Origin: Sphingomonas colocasiae
GTDB lineage: Bacteria > Pseudomonadota > Alphaproteobacteria > Sphingomonadales > Sphingomonadaceae
Direction: 5' to 3'
Assembly (NCBI RefSeq): GCF_019880585.1
Contig: NZ_JAINVV010000011.1
Coordinates: 426,642-490,641, forward strand
DNA: 64,000 bases
Shown: positions 9,509-17,379 of the stretch, piece by piece
Position numbering within the stretch: the first letter of the stretch is position 1
Layout of the letters: each line of letters begins with the position of its first letter
Notes under the pieces: model-generated
What the model saw: the letters and a program-made list of their open reading frames with translations, nothing else
Databases searched by the model: none
What the model was told of the DNA's origin: nothing
Made by a program: the position numbers and the translations under genes

Positions 9509-9694
9509 TTTTCCGCGCGATATGGATCCGTCGTCGCATCGCTTTTGCGGAAAACCGGTTCCCACTTTTCCGCGCGATGCTCTGAACTCATCGCATCGCT
9601 TTTGCGGAAAACCGGATTCCACTTTTCCGCGCGATGCTGATCCGTCGTCGCATCGCTCTTGCGGAAAACCGGTTCCCACTTTTCCGCGCGATGC
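9491..9694. repeat. Four tandem copies (57-bp period) of a palindromic intergenic repeat
   Basis: Three full copies lie at 9536-9580, 9593-9637 and 9650-9694, and a diverged partial copy at about 9491-9520. Each contains GCGGAAAACCGGTTCCCAC, then TTTTCCGCGCGATGC, whose ends can fold back on each other. The period of exactly 57 bp (19 codons) keeps one frame open. A fifth, single copy lies at 38187-38231, so the unit is dispersed in this genome. The array sits between the TetR gene and the efflux operon, that is, in the promoter/leader of the operon. Confidence 0.85.
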
Positions 9695-9762
9695 TTGAAA
9701 CCTGCTCATTCCGGCACTCCGCAGCCCGCGCCCGGCATGCCGCCGCGGCAAGTTCAAATTGC

Positions 9763-9775
9763 ATTTAGTCTAAAT
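9763..9775. promoter_or_regulatory. Candidate TetR operator in the divergent intergenic region
   Basis: ATTTAGTCTAAAT is a perfect 13-bp palindrome in an AT-rich patch, between the repeat array and the TetR start. Its position between a TetR gene and a divergent efflux operon fits autoregulation. That it is bound by the TetR protein is inference. Confidence 0.45.
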
Positions 9776-9861
9776 ATGATTTAACGTCCAGAGCGGTTTT
9801 TGAAACGGGCAGGCGCCGGTGCCCGACGGGTGGCCCGGGCACGTTCGAGGGAGGGAGGATC

Positions 9862-10536
9862 ATGGCCAGGCCAAGGCGCGCACTCCGCTCCGATGGAGAG
9901 GAAACGCGCGCGCGCCTGCTGGAGAGCGCGGGCGAATTGTTCGCCGCCAACGGATATGGGGAAACCACGGGAAAGGCGATCGCCGCGCACGCCGCCGCCG
10001 ATCTCGCATCGATCAACTATCATTTCGGCGGCCGCGACGCTCTGTACCGCGCCGTCCTGATCGAGGCGCACCGCCGGATCGTCAGCCGCGACGCGCTGGA
10101 GGAGATCGCCGCGCTGGACCTGCCCGCGCCGCGCAAGCTGCGCATGCTGCTCGACATGCTCGTTTCCGTCGTCGTGCGCACCGAACATTGGAGCAGCCGG
10201 GTGCTGCTGCGCGAACTGGCGTCGCCATCATCGCATTTCGTGGTGCTGCGCCAGAACGAGGTGCTGCCCAAGCTCGGCATCGTCCTGTCGCTGATCAGCG
10301 AGATCACCGGCATTCCGATGGGCGAGCCGGCGCTGTTCCATTGCTTCCTCAGCACCGCCGCCCCCTGCGCGATGCTGATCATGACGCGCGGCGCGCTCAT
10401 TCCCGAAGGCATGCCGCCGCTGGCGCCCGAATTGCTGGCGGATCACCTCCACCGGTTCGCGATGGCCGGGCTGGACGCGGCGGCGAAGCATCACGCCGCC
10501 GCCCGGGCCGGGGCGGAACCACCCGCCGGATCATAG
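9862..10536 (+). CDS. TetR-family regulator (CecR-like)
   Basis: A 224-residue repressor. The N-terminal HTH covers about residues 12-60 (TRARLLESAGELFAANGYG, then a recognition helix before INYHFGGRDALYRAV). The C-terminal ligand domain has the form seen in CecR/YbiH-like proteins (HWSSRVLLRELASPS...LPKLGIVLSLISE). ATG 9862 follows a strong purine-rich site (GAGGGAGGGAGG). It is divergent from the YbhGFSR-like exporter, as in E. coli where cecR controls ybhGFSR. Control of the exporter here is inferred from synteny and the palindrome at 9763-9775. Confidence 0.9.
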   Translation: MARPRRALRSDGEETRARLLESAGELFAANGYGETTGKAIAAHAAADLASINYHFGGRDALYRAVLIEAHRRIVSRDALEEIAALDLPAPRKLRMLLDMLVSVVVRTEHWSSRVLLRELASPSSHFVVLRQNEVLPKLGIVLSLISEITGIPMGEPALFHCFLSTAAPCAMLIMTRGALIPEGMPPLAPELLADHLHRFAMAGLDAAAKHHAAARAGAEPPAGS

Positions 10537-10552
10537 CCCGGATCATGCCGGC

Positions 10553-10577
10553 GTGCGACGAGCGCCGCTCATCGCAC
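10553..10577. terminator. Hairpin between convergent genes
   Basis: Arms GTGCGACGAGC and GCTCATCGCAC (one mismatch) flank a 3-base loop between the tetR stop and the dipeptidase stop. A related GTGCGATGAG hairpin follows the methyltransferase at 25826-25854, so it may be a repeated terminator-like palindrome. There is no T run. Confidence 0.5.
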
Positions 10578-10596
10578 CCCGGCAAAGCCCCGCGCC

Positions 10597-11856
10597 CTAT
10601 TTGAGCTGGGTGGTTACCGGCAGTTCGTTCTTCATCGCCGCCGCCGCCTTTTCGGCGCCTTCCATCGCGCGCAGCACATTGCCGCCCGCGACCTTGGCGA
10701 CATCCGCATCCTTCCAGCCGCGGCGGAGCAGTTCGGCCATCAGCGCGGGATAGGTGCTGGCGTCCCCCAGCCCTTCGGGCAGTTCGTTGCCGGTGCCGTC
10801 GAAATCGGACCCAAGCCCGACATGATCGACGCCCGCCACCTTGGCGATATGATCGATATGGTCGGCGACGTCGTTCAGCGTCACCTTGGGCGGCGGATTC
10901 TTCCGCATCCATTCGTCCATCGCGGCCTTGGCCTTTTCGGGCTGGCCGATGAACAGCCCGCCGAACGGCGGCATGTTCAGCCGCGCCCGCTCGGCACCAC
11001 GCTCGGCATCCCAGCGGCGGAACGCCTCGGTGACATAGAATGGCGCATAGTTCACCATCACCACGCCGCCATTCTTCGCGACCAGGCGCAACGTCTCGTC
11101 GGACACGTTGCGCGGATGATCCGAAAGCGCGCGCGCGCCCGAATGCGAATAGATGACCGGCGCCTTCGAGATACGCAGCGCGTCCTGCATCGTCTCTTCG
11201 CTGACATGGCTCAGGTCGACCAGCATGCCCAGGCGATTGAGTTCGTGCACCACGGCTTCGCCGAACGGGGTGAGCCCGCCATGCTTGGGATTGTCGGTGG
11301 CGGAATCCGCCCATTCGATGGTGCGCGAATGGCTGAGCGTCAGATAGCCCGCGCCCAGTTCCGCATAGGTGCGCAGGATCGAGAGATCGCCGTTGATCTG
11401 GCCGCCGCCCTCGACGCCGATCATCGATGCGATGCGCCCCGATGCGTGGATGCGGCGAACGTCGGCGGCGGTGCGCGCCAGCGCGAAATCATTGGGGTAA
11501 CGCGCGACGATGTTCTTGACGAGATCGATCTGCTGGAGCGTTTCCATCACCTGTTCCAGCCCGGGCAGGTTCGCGGAAACATAGACCGACCAGAACTGGC
11601 CGCCCACCATGCCCTTGCGCAGCAGCGAGATATCGGTGTTGTAGGGAACCGGCTTCTTGTCCCAGCCCTCGCGCAGGTCGAGCGTCCAGCGGGCATCGCC
11701 CTCGCGCTCGCGCATCGTTTCCGGCCAGTCGTTATGGCCGTCGATCAGCGGCGTCTTCTTCAGGATCGCCGCGACGCGCGCGCTGTAATCGGTGGAGGGT
11801 GCGCCATTGCCGAGAAGCAGCAGCGCAAGCGGTGCGAGGAGCCATGCCTTTTTCAT
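10597..11856 (-). CDS. Membrane dipeptidase (peptidase family M19, renal dipeptidase-like)
   Basis: A 419-residue exported metallopeptidase. ATG 11856 is chosen because GGAGGG precedes it and it opens a signal peptide (MKKAWLLAPLALLLLGNG). The M19 landmarks are visible in order: PLIDGHNDWP (first zinc ligands, His-x-Asp), GVEGGGQI (bridging Glu), YLTLSHS, LVDLSHVS, VIYSHSGARAL and DHVGLGSDFDG. Family members hydrolyse a broad range of dipeptides with two zinc ions. It probably acts in the periplasm or as a lipid-free exported enzyme. It is convergent with tetR and not obviously in an operon. Confidence 0.93.
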   Translation of the reverse strand: MKKAWLLAPLALLLLGNGAPSTDYSARVAAILKKTPLIDGHNDWPETMREREGDARWTLDLREGWDKKPVPYNTDISLLRKGMVGGQFWSVYVSANLPGLEQVMETLQQIDLVKNIVARYPNDFALARTAADVRRIHASGRIASMIGVEGGGQINGDLSILRTYAELGAGYLTLSHSRTIEWADSATDNPKHGGLTPFGEAVVHELNRLGMLVDLSHVSEETMQDALRISKAPVIYSHSGARALSDHPRNVSDETLRLVAKNGGVVMVNYAPFYVTEAFRRWDAERGAERARLNMPPFGGLFIGQPEKAKAAMDEWMRKNPPPKVTLNDVADHIDHIAKVAGVDHVGLGSDFDGTGNELPEGLGDASTYPALMAELLRRGWKDADVAKVAGGNVLRAMEGAEKAAAAMKNELPVTTQLK

Positions 11857-11994
11857 GGCGCCCTCCATAAGACGCGATGTTACACTGTTGCAATCACCCG
11901 CGCGGCTTCGGCGAAAATAAGCTGCACAAGGGCGAGACCGGGGGAGTCTCACCCTCATTATTTCTCCTGCTCGTGCCGGCGATGCGGGCCCTGA

Positions 11995-12143
<149 letters not shown>

Positions 12144-12236
12144 AAGGTTCCGGCGATGCGAAGCATCGTTGGAATGCGTGTGTAGGGCGGTGCGGTCATG
12201 GAAATGTGCTCTTCCGCACATTTCCCAAACCGACTC

Positions 12237-12791
12237 TTATTCCTTCATGTCGATCCTGTAGCTGCATCCCGCCAGCACCTTGCCCGGATGCGTGGTGACG
12301 GTGGAGACGTTGAGCGAGATGCGCGTGGTGCCCTGGAACGCCTCCGATCCGCCGTCGAACGCCGCTTCCGTCACCATGCGTTCGCCCATGAACTTGCCGG
12401 GCGCGTCGATCACCGGGGGCACATCCAGTTCCTTCGCCAGCGCCTGCGGCGTCACGCCGGACAGCACCGCCATCAGCCCCGAACTGCTGAACGCCACCCG
12501 ATCGGTCGTGCGGCCGAATATCGCGATCGGCGTGGCGAGCCGATATTCGGAGAGGAAGGGATTGTCGCCCTTCACCGGCGTCATGCCGTAATGCCGCCGC
12601 GCCTCCGCATTGTCATAGAACCAGAGCGCGAAGCCGTTCCATGTCGGCACATCGGGCAATTCGCAGGCGATGATCTCCGCCAGCGTGTGGCTGGCGGGAT
12701 CGACGGCCTCCTCCTCGTCCTGCGCGGCGGATACGGGCGCCGCCGCGAACAGGGCCAGCGGCAGGATGGACAGGACGGGGCGGAGTTTCAT
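12237..12791 (-). CDS. Exported hypothetical protein, 184 aa
   Basis: A clear signal peptide (MKLRPVLSILPLALFAAAPVSAAQ) is followed by a short acidic patch (DEEEAVD) and a compact domain. The domain has an AEIIACELPDVPTWNGFALW segment near its start and a second Cys near its end (LAGCSYRIDM), which could form a disulfide. I do not recognise the family. It precedes, on the same strand, nothing else; the SnoaL-like gene lies 60 bp upstream, so the two may be cotranscribed. Confidence 0.65.
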   Translation of the reverse strand: MKLRPVLSILPLALFAAAPVSAAQDEEEAVDPASHTLAEIIACELPDVPTWNGFALWFYDNAEARRHYGMTPVKGDNPFLSEYRLATPIAIFGRTTDRVAFSSSGLMAVLSGVTPQALAKELDVPPVIDAPGKFMGERMVTEAAFDGGSEAFQGTTRISLNVSTVTTHPGKVLAGCSYRIDMKE

Positions 12792-12851
12792 GACGGTGAC
12801 GATCCTTGCGACGATGCCCGGCCCATCGCACGATACGCGACCGGACCGGAT

Positions 12852-13241
12852 TCAGGCGAGCGTGAGGAAGATTTCGGCCTCCAGCACCCATTCCCCCCGG
12901 CTCTCGCGCCATTTGGCGCTATAGGCGCCGGATGCCAGCATCCGGCCGTCGGCGGCGGACACGCCCTGCCATTGGCCATGTTCCATCGCGATGGGCTCGA
13001 CCGGGGAGACCAGGATGCTCTCGGGCGTGCGCGTGTAGATCGCCCGCGCGGAAGCAGCGAATTCGCGCTTCCACGCCTGCAACTGCCCCTTGCGGCCGGA
13101 CAGGACGGCGCTGTCTGTGCCGGTGACGAGCACCGCATCCGGCGCCAGGATCGGCCCGATCGCCGCCAGATCGCCATCCGCCAGCGCGCGATTGAACGCG
13201 GCGCGGCGCATGCGGACGGCGAGATCGGCGGGAGAGGTCAT
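12852..13241 (-). CDS. SnoaL/DUF4440-like (NTF2-fold) protein, 129 aa
   Basis: The length and pattern fit the NTF2-like fold: an N-terminal helix with FNRALADGDLAAIGPILAPDAVLVTG, a cone-forming sheet with SGRKGQLQAWKREF, and a final strand EWVLEAEIFLTLA preceded by YSAKWRES. DUF4440/SnoaL-like proteins are often small cytoplasmic enzymes or binding proteins of unknown substrate. There is no signal peptide. A palindrome at 13273-13292 lies 32 bp upstream. Confidence 0.7.
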   Translation of the reverse strand: MTSPADLAVRMRRAAFNRALADGDLAAIGPILAPDAVLVTGTDSAVLSGRKGQLQAWKREFAASARAIYTRTPESILVSPVEPIAMEHGQWQGVSAADGRMLASGAYSAKWRESRGEWVLEAEIFLTLA

Positions 13242-13272
13242 GCGGAACTTTCGGCGATTGGAGAGATTTCCA

Positions 13273-13292
13273 GTCAGATGACATCATCTGAC
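13273..13292. promoter_or_regulatory. Perfect 20-bp palindrome, possible operator
   Basis: GTCAGATGACATCATCTGAC is a perfect dyad just upstream of the SnoaL-like gene start. It could be a regulator site; no adjacent regulator gene is present, so the binding protein is unknown. The rest of 13348-13603 shows nothing I can assign. Confidence 0.4.
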
Positions 13293-13322
13293 GACTCGGA
13301 AATCACGATAAAACAAGAAGCT

Positions 13323-13347
13323 GGAGGGTTGATCTGATCAACCCTCC
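13323..13347. terminator. Perfect hairpin (11-bp stem, 3-base loop)
   Basis: Arms GGAGGGTTGAT and ATCAACCCTCC enclose CTG. It has terminator-like form but no T run, and no gene ends here on either strand; it sits between two divergent genes. It may instead be a remnant of a repeat or part of a leader. Confidence 0.4.
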
Positions 13348-13603
13348 AAGCCTGGAGAGCCCCCCTTAACGCCGTCGCCGGCAAAATCGAAGCGTCATTG
13401 CCGGGGCACGGCGATCCGATACCGGCACAATGTCTCGCGGTCAGCCGCCGCTTCAGCCATCAGGCAAGATGATCGGCCAACCAGGCGCCGCCCCGCCCCT
13501 CAAGTCCAAGTTGCGACGACCGGCCATGATCCGGCCGCGCGCGTTCCTGTATGATGGCGCGCCGCTTCGATATCGGAGCCGCTGTCGATTTGAGGATCAT
13601 GCC

Positions 13604-14359
13604 GTGTCTCGGCCATCGATGAACATTGGGGTCGCCACCCCTTCCCTCGCCCCGGAGCTTGCCGCGCGGGGCTTCGTCCGTCCGGCGCCCGGCACGATCG
13701 ATTGGCTGCCCGCGCCCGGCCCGGATCCGGACTGGACGGACTTTGCGGGCTCATGGGATCGGCTCGGCCTCGATCGCTACATGGCCGATGGCGGCCGCTA
13801 TCGCCGGCGTCGGCACGCCGCCCTGGCGATCGCGCCCGACGCGATCATGCGCAAGCCGCACCAGCCCCATTTCCAGAGCCGCGACTATAACCGGCTCAAT
13901 GGAGACATTCAGCGCTGGTTCGAACCGATGGACGACGCCATCGTCGAAAGCCCGATGATGCGGCGGCTGCTGCGCGGCGCGACAGCCGTCTTCGAAGCCG
14001 CCGAAGCCAGGGCCGGGGCTGTGCATTGGCATGTCGAGCTGCACCAGTTCCGGATCGAGGCCACGGCGCGGGAACCGGGCCGCCCCACGCCGGAGGGCAT
14101 GCACCGCGACGGCGTCGATTGGGTGCTGGTGATGCTGATCGATCGGCAGAACGCCGCTGAGGGCGTGACCGAGATCCAGATCGACGGCCGGCCGGAGATC
14201 GACCGCTTCACCCTGGCGGCGCCGGGCGACGCCGTGCTACTCGACGATCACCGGGTGATGCACGGCGTGACGCCGATCCGCCCGATCGACGCGACCATGC
14301 CGGCCTGCCGCGACGTGTTCGTCGCGACATGGCGGGCGGAGGGGGGTGAACTTCGGTGA
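13604..14359 (+). CDS. 2OG-Fe(II) oxygenase family protein (2OG-Fe_Oxy_2 type)
   Basis: A 251-residue protein resembling the PF10014 group of 2-oxoglutarate dioxygenases, some of which hydroxylate free amino acids. Iron ligands are visible as MHRDGVDW (His-x-Asp) and a distal His in LLDDHRVMHGVTPI. The core also has HVELHQFRIEA and YNRLNGDIQRWFEP. GTG 13604 is chosen because TGAGGA lies 7 bases upstream; ATG 13619, five codons later, is the alternative. There is no signal peptide, so it is cytoplasmic. Amino-acid hydroxylase activity is a family-level inference; the substrate is unknown. Confidence 0.8.
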   Translation: MSRPSMNIGVATPSLAPELAARGFVRPAPGTIDWLPAPGPDPDWTDFAGSWDRLGLDRYMADGGRYRRRRHAALAIAPDAIMRKPHQPHFQSRDYNRLNGDIQRWFEPMDDAIVESPMMRRLLRGATAVFEAAEARAGAVHWHVELHQFRIEATAREPGRPTPEGMHRDGVDWVLVMLIDRQNAAEGVTEIQIDGRPEIDRFTLAAPGDAVLLDDHRVMHGVTPIRPIDATMPACRDVFVATWRAEGGELR

Positions 14360-14406
14360 GGTTGCGCAATCTGATCCGGCACCAGGCGGCAAAATGGACA
14401 GCGACG

Positions 14407-14871
14407 ATGAAGCTGATCGGACGACTGGCGATTCCGGCATCGATCGCGATCTCCACCGCCGCGCACGGCGAAACCCCGCAAGCCGTCGTCGAATTCCACG
14501 ATTTCGAACAGGGTCCGGACGTCATCCGGAAAACGCTTACGGATGCATGGAGGGACGACGCAACATTCCGTTATGAGAGCGGCAATTGCACAGACGGCAC
14601 GTCCTTTACGGAGAATGACGGCCGCAAGGACAGGCAACCGGTCCGGATAACGGCCATTCATGCACTGGGCGACCGCCGGCTCAATGCCCACCCGGCCTAT
14701 CTCGTTTCAGGCACCCGCACCCTCTGGCTGAAACATGCAGCCCCCGCCCCGCTCTTCGTGGATCTGCCATGCACCTGGCTGGTCGTGTTCGAGGGCAATC
14801 GCGTCGAAAGCGTCCGCGAAGCGACGGAGCTTGAATATCTCCTTCCGACGGACGCCGCATCCGCTGAATAA
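14407..14871 (+). CDS. Exported hypothetical protein, 154 aa
   Basis: ATG 14407 starts a signal peptide (MKLIGRLAIPASIAISTAAHGE). A longer GTG 14356 start overlaps the dioxygenase stop (GTGA) but would bury the signal. The mature part has two Cys (SGNCTDG and LPCTWLVVF) and a strand-rich C-terminus (RVESVREATELEYLLP). The family is not recognised. It lies directly downstream of the dioxygenase on the same strand. Confidence 0.6.
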   Translation: MKLIGRLAIPASIAISTAAHGETPQAVVEFHDFEQGPDVIRKTLTDAWRDDATFRYESGNCTDGTSFTENDGRKDRQPVRITAIHALGDRRLNAHPAYLVSGTRTLWLKHAAPAPLFVDLPCTWLVVFEGNRVESVREATELEYLLPTDAASAE

Positions 14872-15074
14872 CGCCCGGTGCTGATCAACAGGAATGCCCG
14901 TTGGGCCGCACGCTGACACCGCCCCCTCTGCTCCTGCCCAATCCTCATGCCGAACGATGGGCAGCCGAACTCGTCAAGGCCAGGGGAACGGTTCCGCCGC
15001 CTGGAGCAATGCCCGCTGCTGCGACGGCGTTACGAGATCCCGCACCAGCTTGCCGCTTTTCCACTTGTGTTCAG

Positions 15075-15171
15075 AATTACGGCAGTATGTACAAAAACCC
15101 TTGAATATTCAATCCACTAGCCGGTCTATCACCGGAAAAATTAGGGATTTTTTGCACCTGTCACCGTAACT
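15075..15171. repeat. Element A, copy 1 (palindromic dispersed repeat)
   Basis: The ~97-bp element starts AATTACGG and ends TCACCGTAACT, so the ends are inverted. Inside, ACAAAAACCC pairs with GGGATTTTTTG and the inner stem CCGGT/ACCGG closes on CTATC. The rest of the 407-bp gap 14872-15278 shows no supportable gene. Confidence 0.75.
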
Positions 15172-15278
15172 GCAAGGCCGCGCACATGTGGCGGCAGGCT
15201 GATGAGGGGTGAATTGCCTGCGGCGTTATCCTTGACCCTGCGGAAAATGGGGCACTATCAGAGGTTACAATTCCAGCG

Positions 15279-15830
15279 GTGATCCGAAGCATATGTGTTA
15301 CGTTGATGGATGGCCGAATAGAGATGGACCTATGGCTTATGACAATAGAGCTGGGTGTGAAAATGCCTTGTGCTGAATTCAGCATAGGGTCTTTTGCAGA
15401 TAGAATGGTAGAATGTTGGTCTGGGTTCAGCGAGTATTTTGGGGTACCGACTTTTGAATTTCATGATTCGTGCGATTGTGACAATGTTGTAAGGCACGGA
15501 GATTATTTTGATATACATGTAAATAATGATTGTGCCGCGAGAGTTATGTTTATCCATGTTCCAGTAGTTGAAGGATATGAAGATGACTACGACGGTGGAT
15601 GTTGGGCAGACGTGTCTGTTTTTGTGAGAACGAGCGAATCAAAGTTTTTAATGGTATTTACTGCAATTCAGATGGCGAAATATGTCAAGTCTTCGGTTGT
15701 TGATGATAGTTTGATTCTTGGATGGTCAAGAATTATCGATTGCAGCGAAATTTTCGATCTCATGGAAAAATCAAAAACGAATGATTTATTGGAATCGTCG
15801 AATATATTTTCGACGAAATTGATAAATTGA
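15279..15830 (+). CDS. AT-rich orphan gene, hypothetical protein (up to 183 aa)
   Basis: The frame is distinctly AT-rich with codons (ATA, AAT, TTT, GTA) rarely used by the neighbours, a sign of recent acquisition. The product is acidic with aromatic clusters (FEFHDSCDCDN, VEGYEDDYDGGCWADVSVFV) and no signal peptide or TM segment. This composition and size resemble small immunity-type or orphan cytoplasmic proteins, but no family can be named. The start is uncertain: GTG 15279, ATG 15306 and ATG 15324 are all in frame and none has a good ribosome site. It lies between element A copies 1 and 2. Confidence 0.65.
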   Translation: MIRSICVTLMDGRIEMDLWLMTIELGVKMPCAEFSIGSFADRMVECWSGFSEYFGVPTFEFHDSCDCDNVVRHGDYFDIHVNNDCAARVMFIHVPVVEGYEDDYDGGCWADVSVFVRTSESKFLMVFTAIQMAKYVKSSVVDDSLILGWSRIIDCSEIFDLMEKSKTNDLLESSNIFSTKLIN

Positions 15831-15834
15831 AGAA

Positions 15835-15924
15835 GATTACGGTATCAGGCGCAGAAACCCCTAAATACAATCCGCCAACCGGTTGATCGCCAGATAAAAT
15901 TAGGGTTGCACCTGTCGCCGCAAC
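15835..15924. repeat. Element A, copy 2
   Basis: It starts GATTACGGTATC and ends TGTCGCCGCAAC. It shares AAACCCCTAAAT, the inner GGTTGATCGCC loop stem and AAAATTAGGGTTGCACCTG with the other two copies. It begins 5 bp after the stop of the AT-rich gene, so it could act as that gene's terminator. Confidence 0.75.
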
Positions 15925-16115
15925 ATCGGCAGCAGATCGGCTGCCGCGACGGGCTATAACCTTCACTTCCCTCCGCACGGTCGCCACCGATCCCGCCGCA
16001 TCGCGAATGGATGACAGCCGCCGCCGTCTTTGGCACTGTACCCATGCCGTTGGTCGCGGCTCGATGACTCGAGCCACCGATCCACGGCGTCCGTCACGAT
16101 ACTCTGGGGGCTTCG

Positions 16116-17039
16116 ATGAGGTATAATTCGGCACTTGTCGCCATGGCTGCGATGCTGGCCATCGCATCTCCGGCCGCTGCGGCGGCGCCGGCCGCTTCCA
16201 AGAGCATCGATGTGGCGCAGGCGAAGCAGCGGCTGGTCGAGAGTTTCGCGCGCCTTGCGCAGCAGACCGACGGCACCACCGGCGTTGCCATCCAGCGGAT
16301 CGGCGGGGGCGACGTGATCACGCTGAACGCGGGCACGCGCTTTCCGATGGCGAGCACCTTCAAGATCTCCGTGGCGGGCGCGATCTTCTCGCTGATCGAC
16401 AGCGGCAAGCTGACGCTCGACCATATGATCACGGTCGATCCCGCGCTGGTCGTCCCGTCCGACGGGATCGCCGATCAGTTGCCGCATCGGGGCGTATCGC
16501 TGTCTGTCCACAATCTGCTCGAACTGATGCTGACGCGCAGCGACAACACCGCGACCAACGTGCTCTCCGAAACCGTCGGCGGCCCGGCGGCAGTGACCGC
16601 ATGGCTGCGCTCGATCGGGATCACCGGCATGCAGGTCGATCGCGATACGCGGCGCATCCGCCCCGATGGAACCCCGTTCGACCTTGTCACGAGCAACAAC
16701 AGCACGCCCGAAGCGATGCTGAACCTGCTGCTCGCCATCCGGGCGGGCAAGGCGGTGAGCGCGACGAGCACAAAGGCGCTGATCGAGATCATGGAGCGCT
16801 GCCACACCGGCGAGGCGCGCCTGAAGGGGCTGTTGCCGCCGGGCACGATGGTCGCGCACAAGACGGGCACCCTGCGGGACGTTGCCAATGATGTGGGTTT
16901 CGTGACGCTGCCGGACGGCAATCAGTTCGCGATCGCGGTATTCGTGAAGGGCGACACCAAGGGACCCCAGACCCAGGAACGCGTCATCGCCGAAATCTCC
17001 CGCGCGGCCTATGATTATTTCCTGCTTCTCGGGCGATAG
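16116..17039 (+). CDS. Class A beta-lactamase-related serine hydrolase, atypical omega loop
   Basis: A 307-residue exported protein with a signal peptide to about residue 24. Active-site motifs of the class A / penicillin-recognising fold are present: STFK (Ser80, Lys83), SDN (142-144) and KTG in MVAHKTGTL. The omega loop is abnormal: aligning DR of the usual DRWEPELN with Asp175-Arg176 places Thr178 where the general base Glu166 should be, and Arg182 where Asn170 should be. Loss of Glu166 would cripple deacylation, so penicillin turnover is doubtful; a penicillin-binding or peptidase-like role is possible. A small gene follows 18 bp downstream. Confidence 0.85.
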   Translation: MRYNSALVAMAAMLAIASPAAAAAPAASKSIDVAQAKQRLVESFARLAQQTDGTTGVAIQRIGGGDVITLNAGTRFPMASTFKISVAGAIFSLIDSGKLTLDHMITVDPALVVPSDGIADQLPHRGVSLSVHNLLELMLTRSDNTATNVLSETVGGPAAVTAWLRSIGITGMQVDRDTRRIRPDGTPFDLVTSNNSTPEAMLNLLLAIRAGKAVSATSTKALIEIMERCHTGEARLKGLLPPGTMVAHKTGTLRDVANDVGFVTLPDGNQFAIAVFVKGDTKGPQTQERVIAEISRAAYDYFLLLGR

Positions 17040-17057
17040 GCCCGCCCCCTTGCCGCG

Positions 17058-17333
17058 ATGACGGACGACAACGCGCCACGCAAGGAGCCGCCGCTTCTTC
17101 GGGCGGTTCAACATGCGCTTCGGGGAGAATGGAACGAAGCGCACGCGATCGCTCAGGACGACATGACGGCCCCCGGAGCATGGGTTCATGCCTGGCTCCA
17201 TCGGATCGAAGGCGATCTCGGGAACGCCGATTATTGGTACCGCAGAGCGGGGCGCCCCGCCTCTGCCGGAACGACCGAAGACGAAGGACGCGAAATCGCA
17301 TCCTTCCTGCGGGCCGGCGAAGCCGAGAGCTGA
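17058..17333 (+). CDS. Small conserved-type protein, 91 aa
   Basis: A cytoplasmic 91-residue protein with the pattern LRGEWNEAHAIAQDD...WVHAWLHRIEGDLGNADYWYRRAGR, which I recognise as a recurrent proteobacterial small protein of unknown function; the helical hairpins resemble a degenerate TPR. It starts 18 bp after the beta-lactamase-like stop on the same strand, so it is probably in the same transcript. Confidence 0.75.
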   Translation: MTDDNAPRKEPPLLRAVQHALRGEWNEAHAIAQDDMTAPGAWVHAWLHRIEGDLGNADYWYRRAGRPASAGTTEDEGREIASFLRAGEAES

Positions 17334-17379
17334 TCGCCACAGCGCCATCAGCCGGATGCGACAGGGATACCGGCAGCGT

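Noticed and set aside
9536..9694. Regularly spaced repeats resembling a small CRISPR array
   Set aside because: The repeats are 45 bp palindromes with only about 12 bp between them, the spacers are similar to each other, and no cas genes are near.
14894..15169. A 91-codon ORF in the gap after the exported protein
   Set aside because: It has no ribosome site, runs through element A copy 1 and shows no plausible protein pattern.
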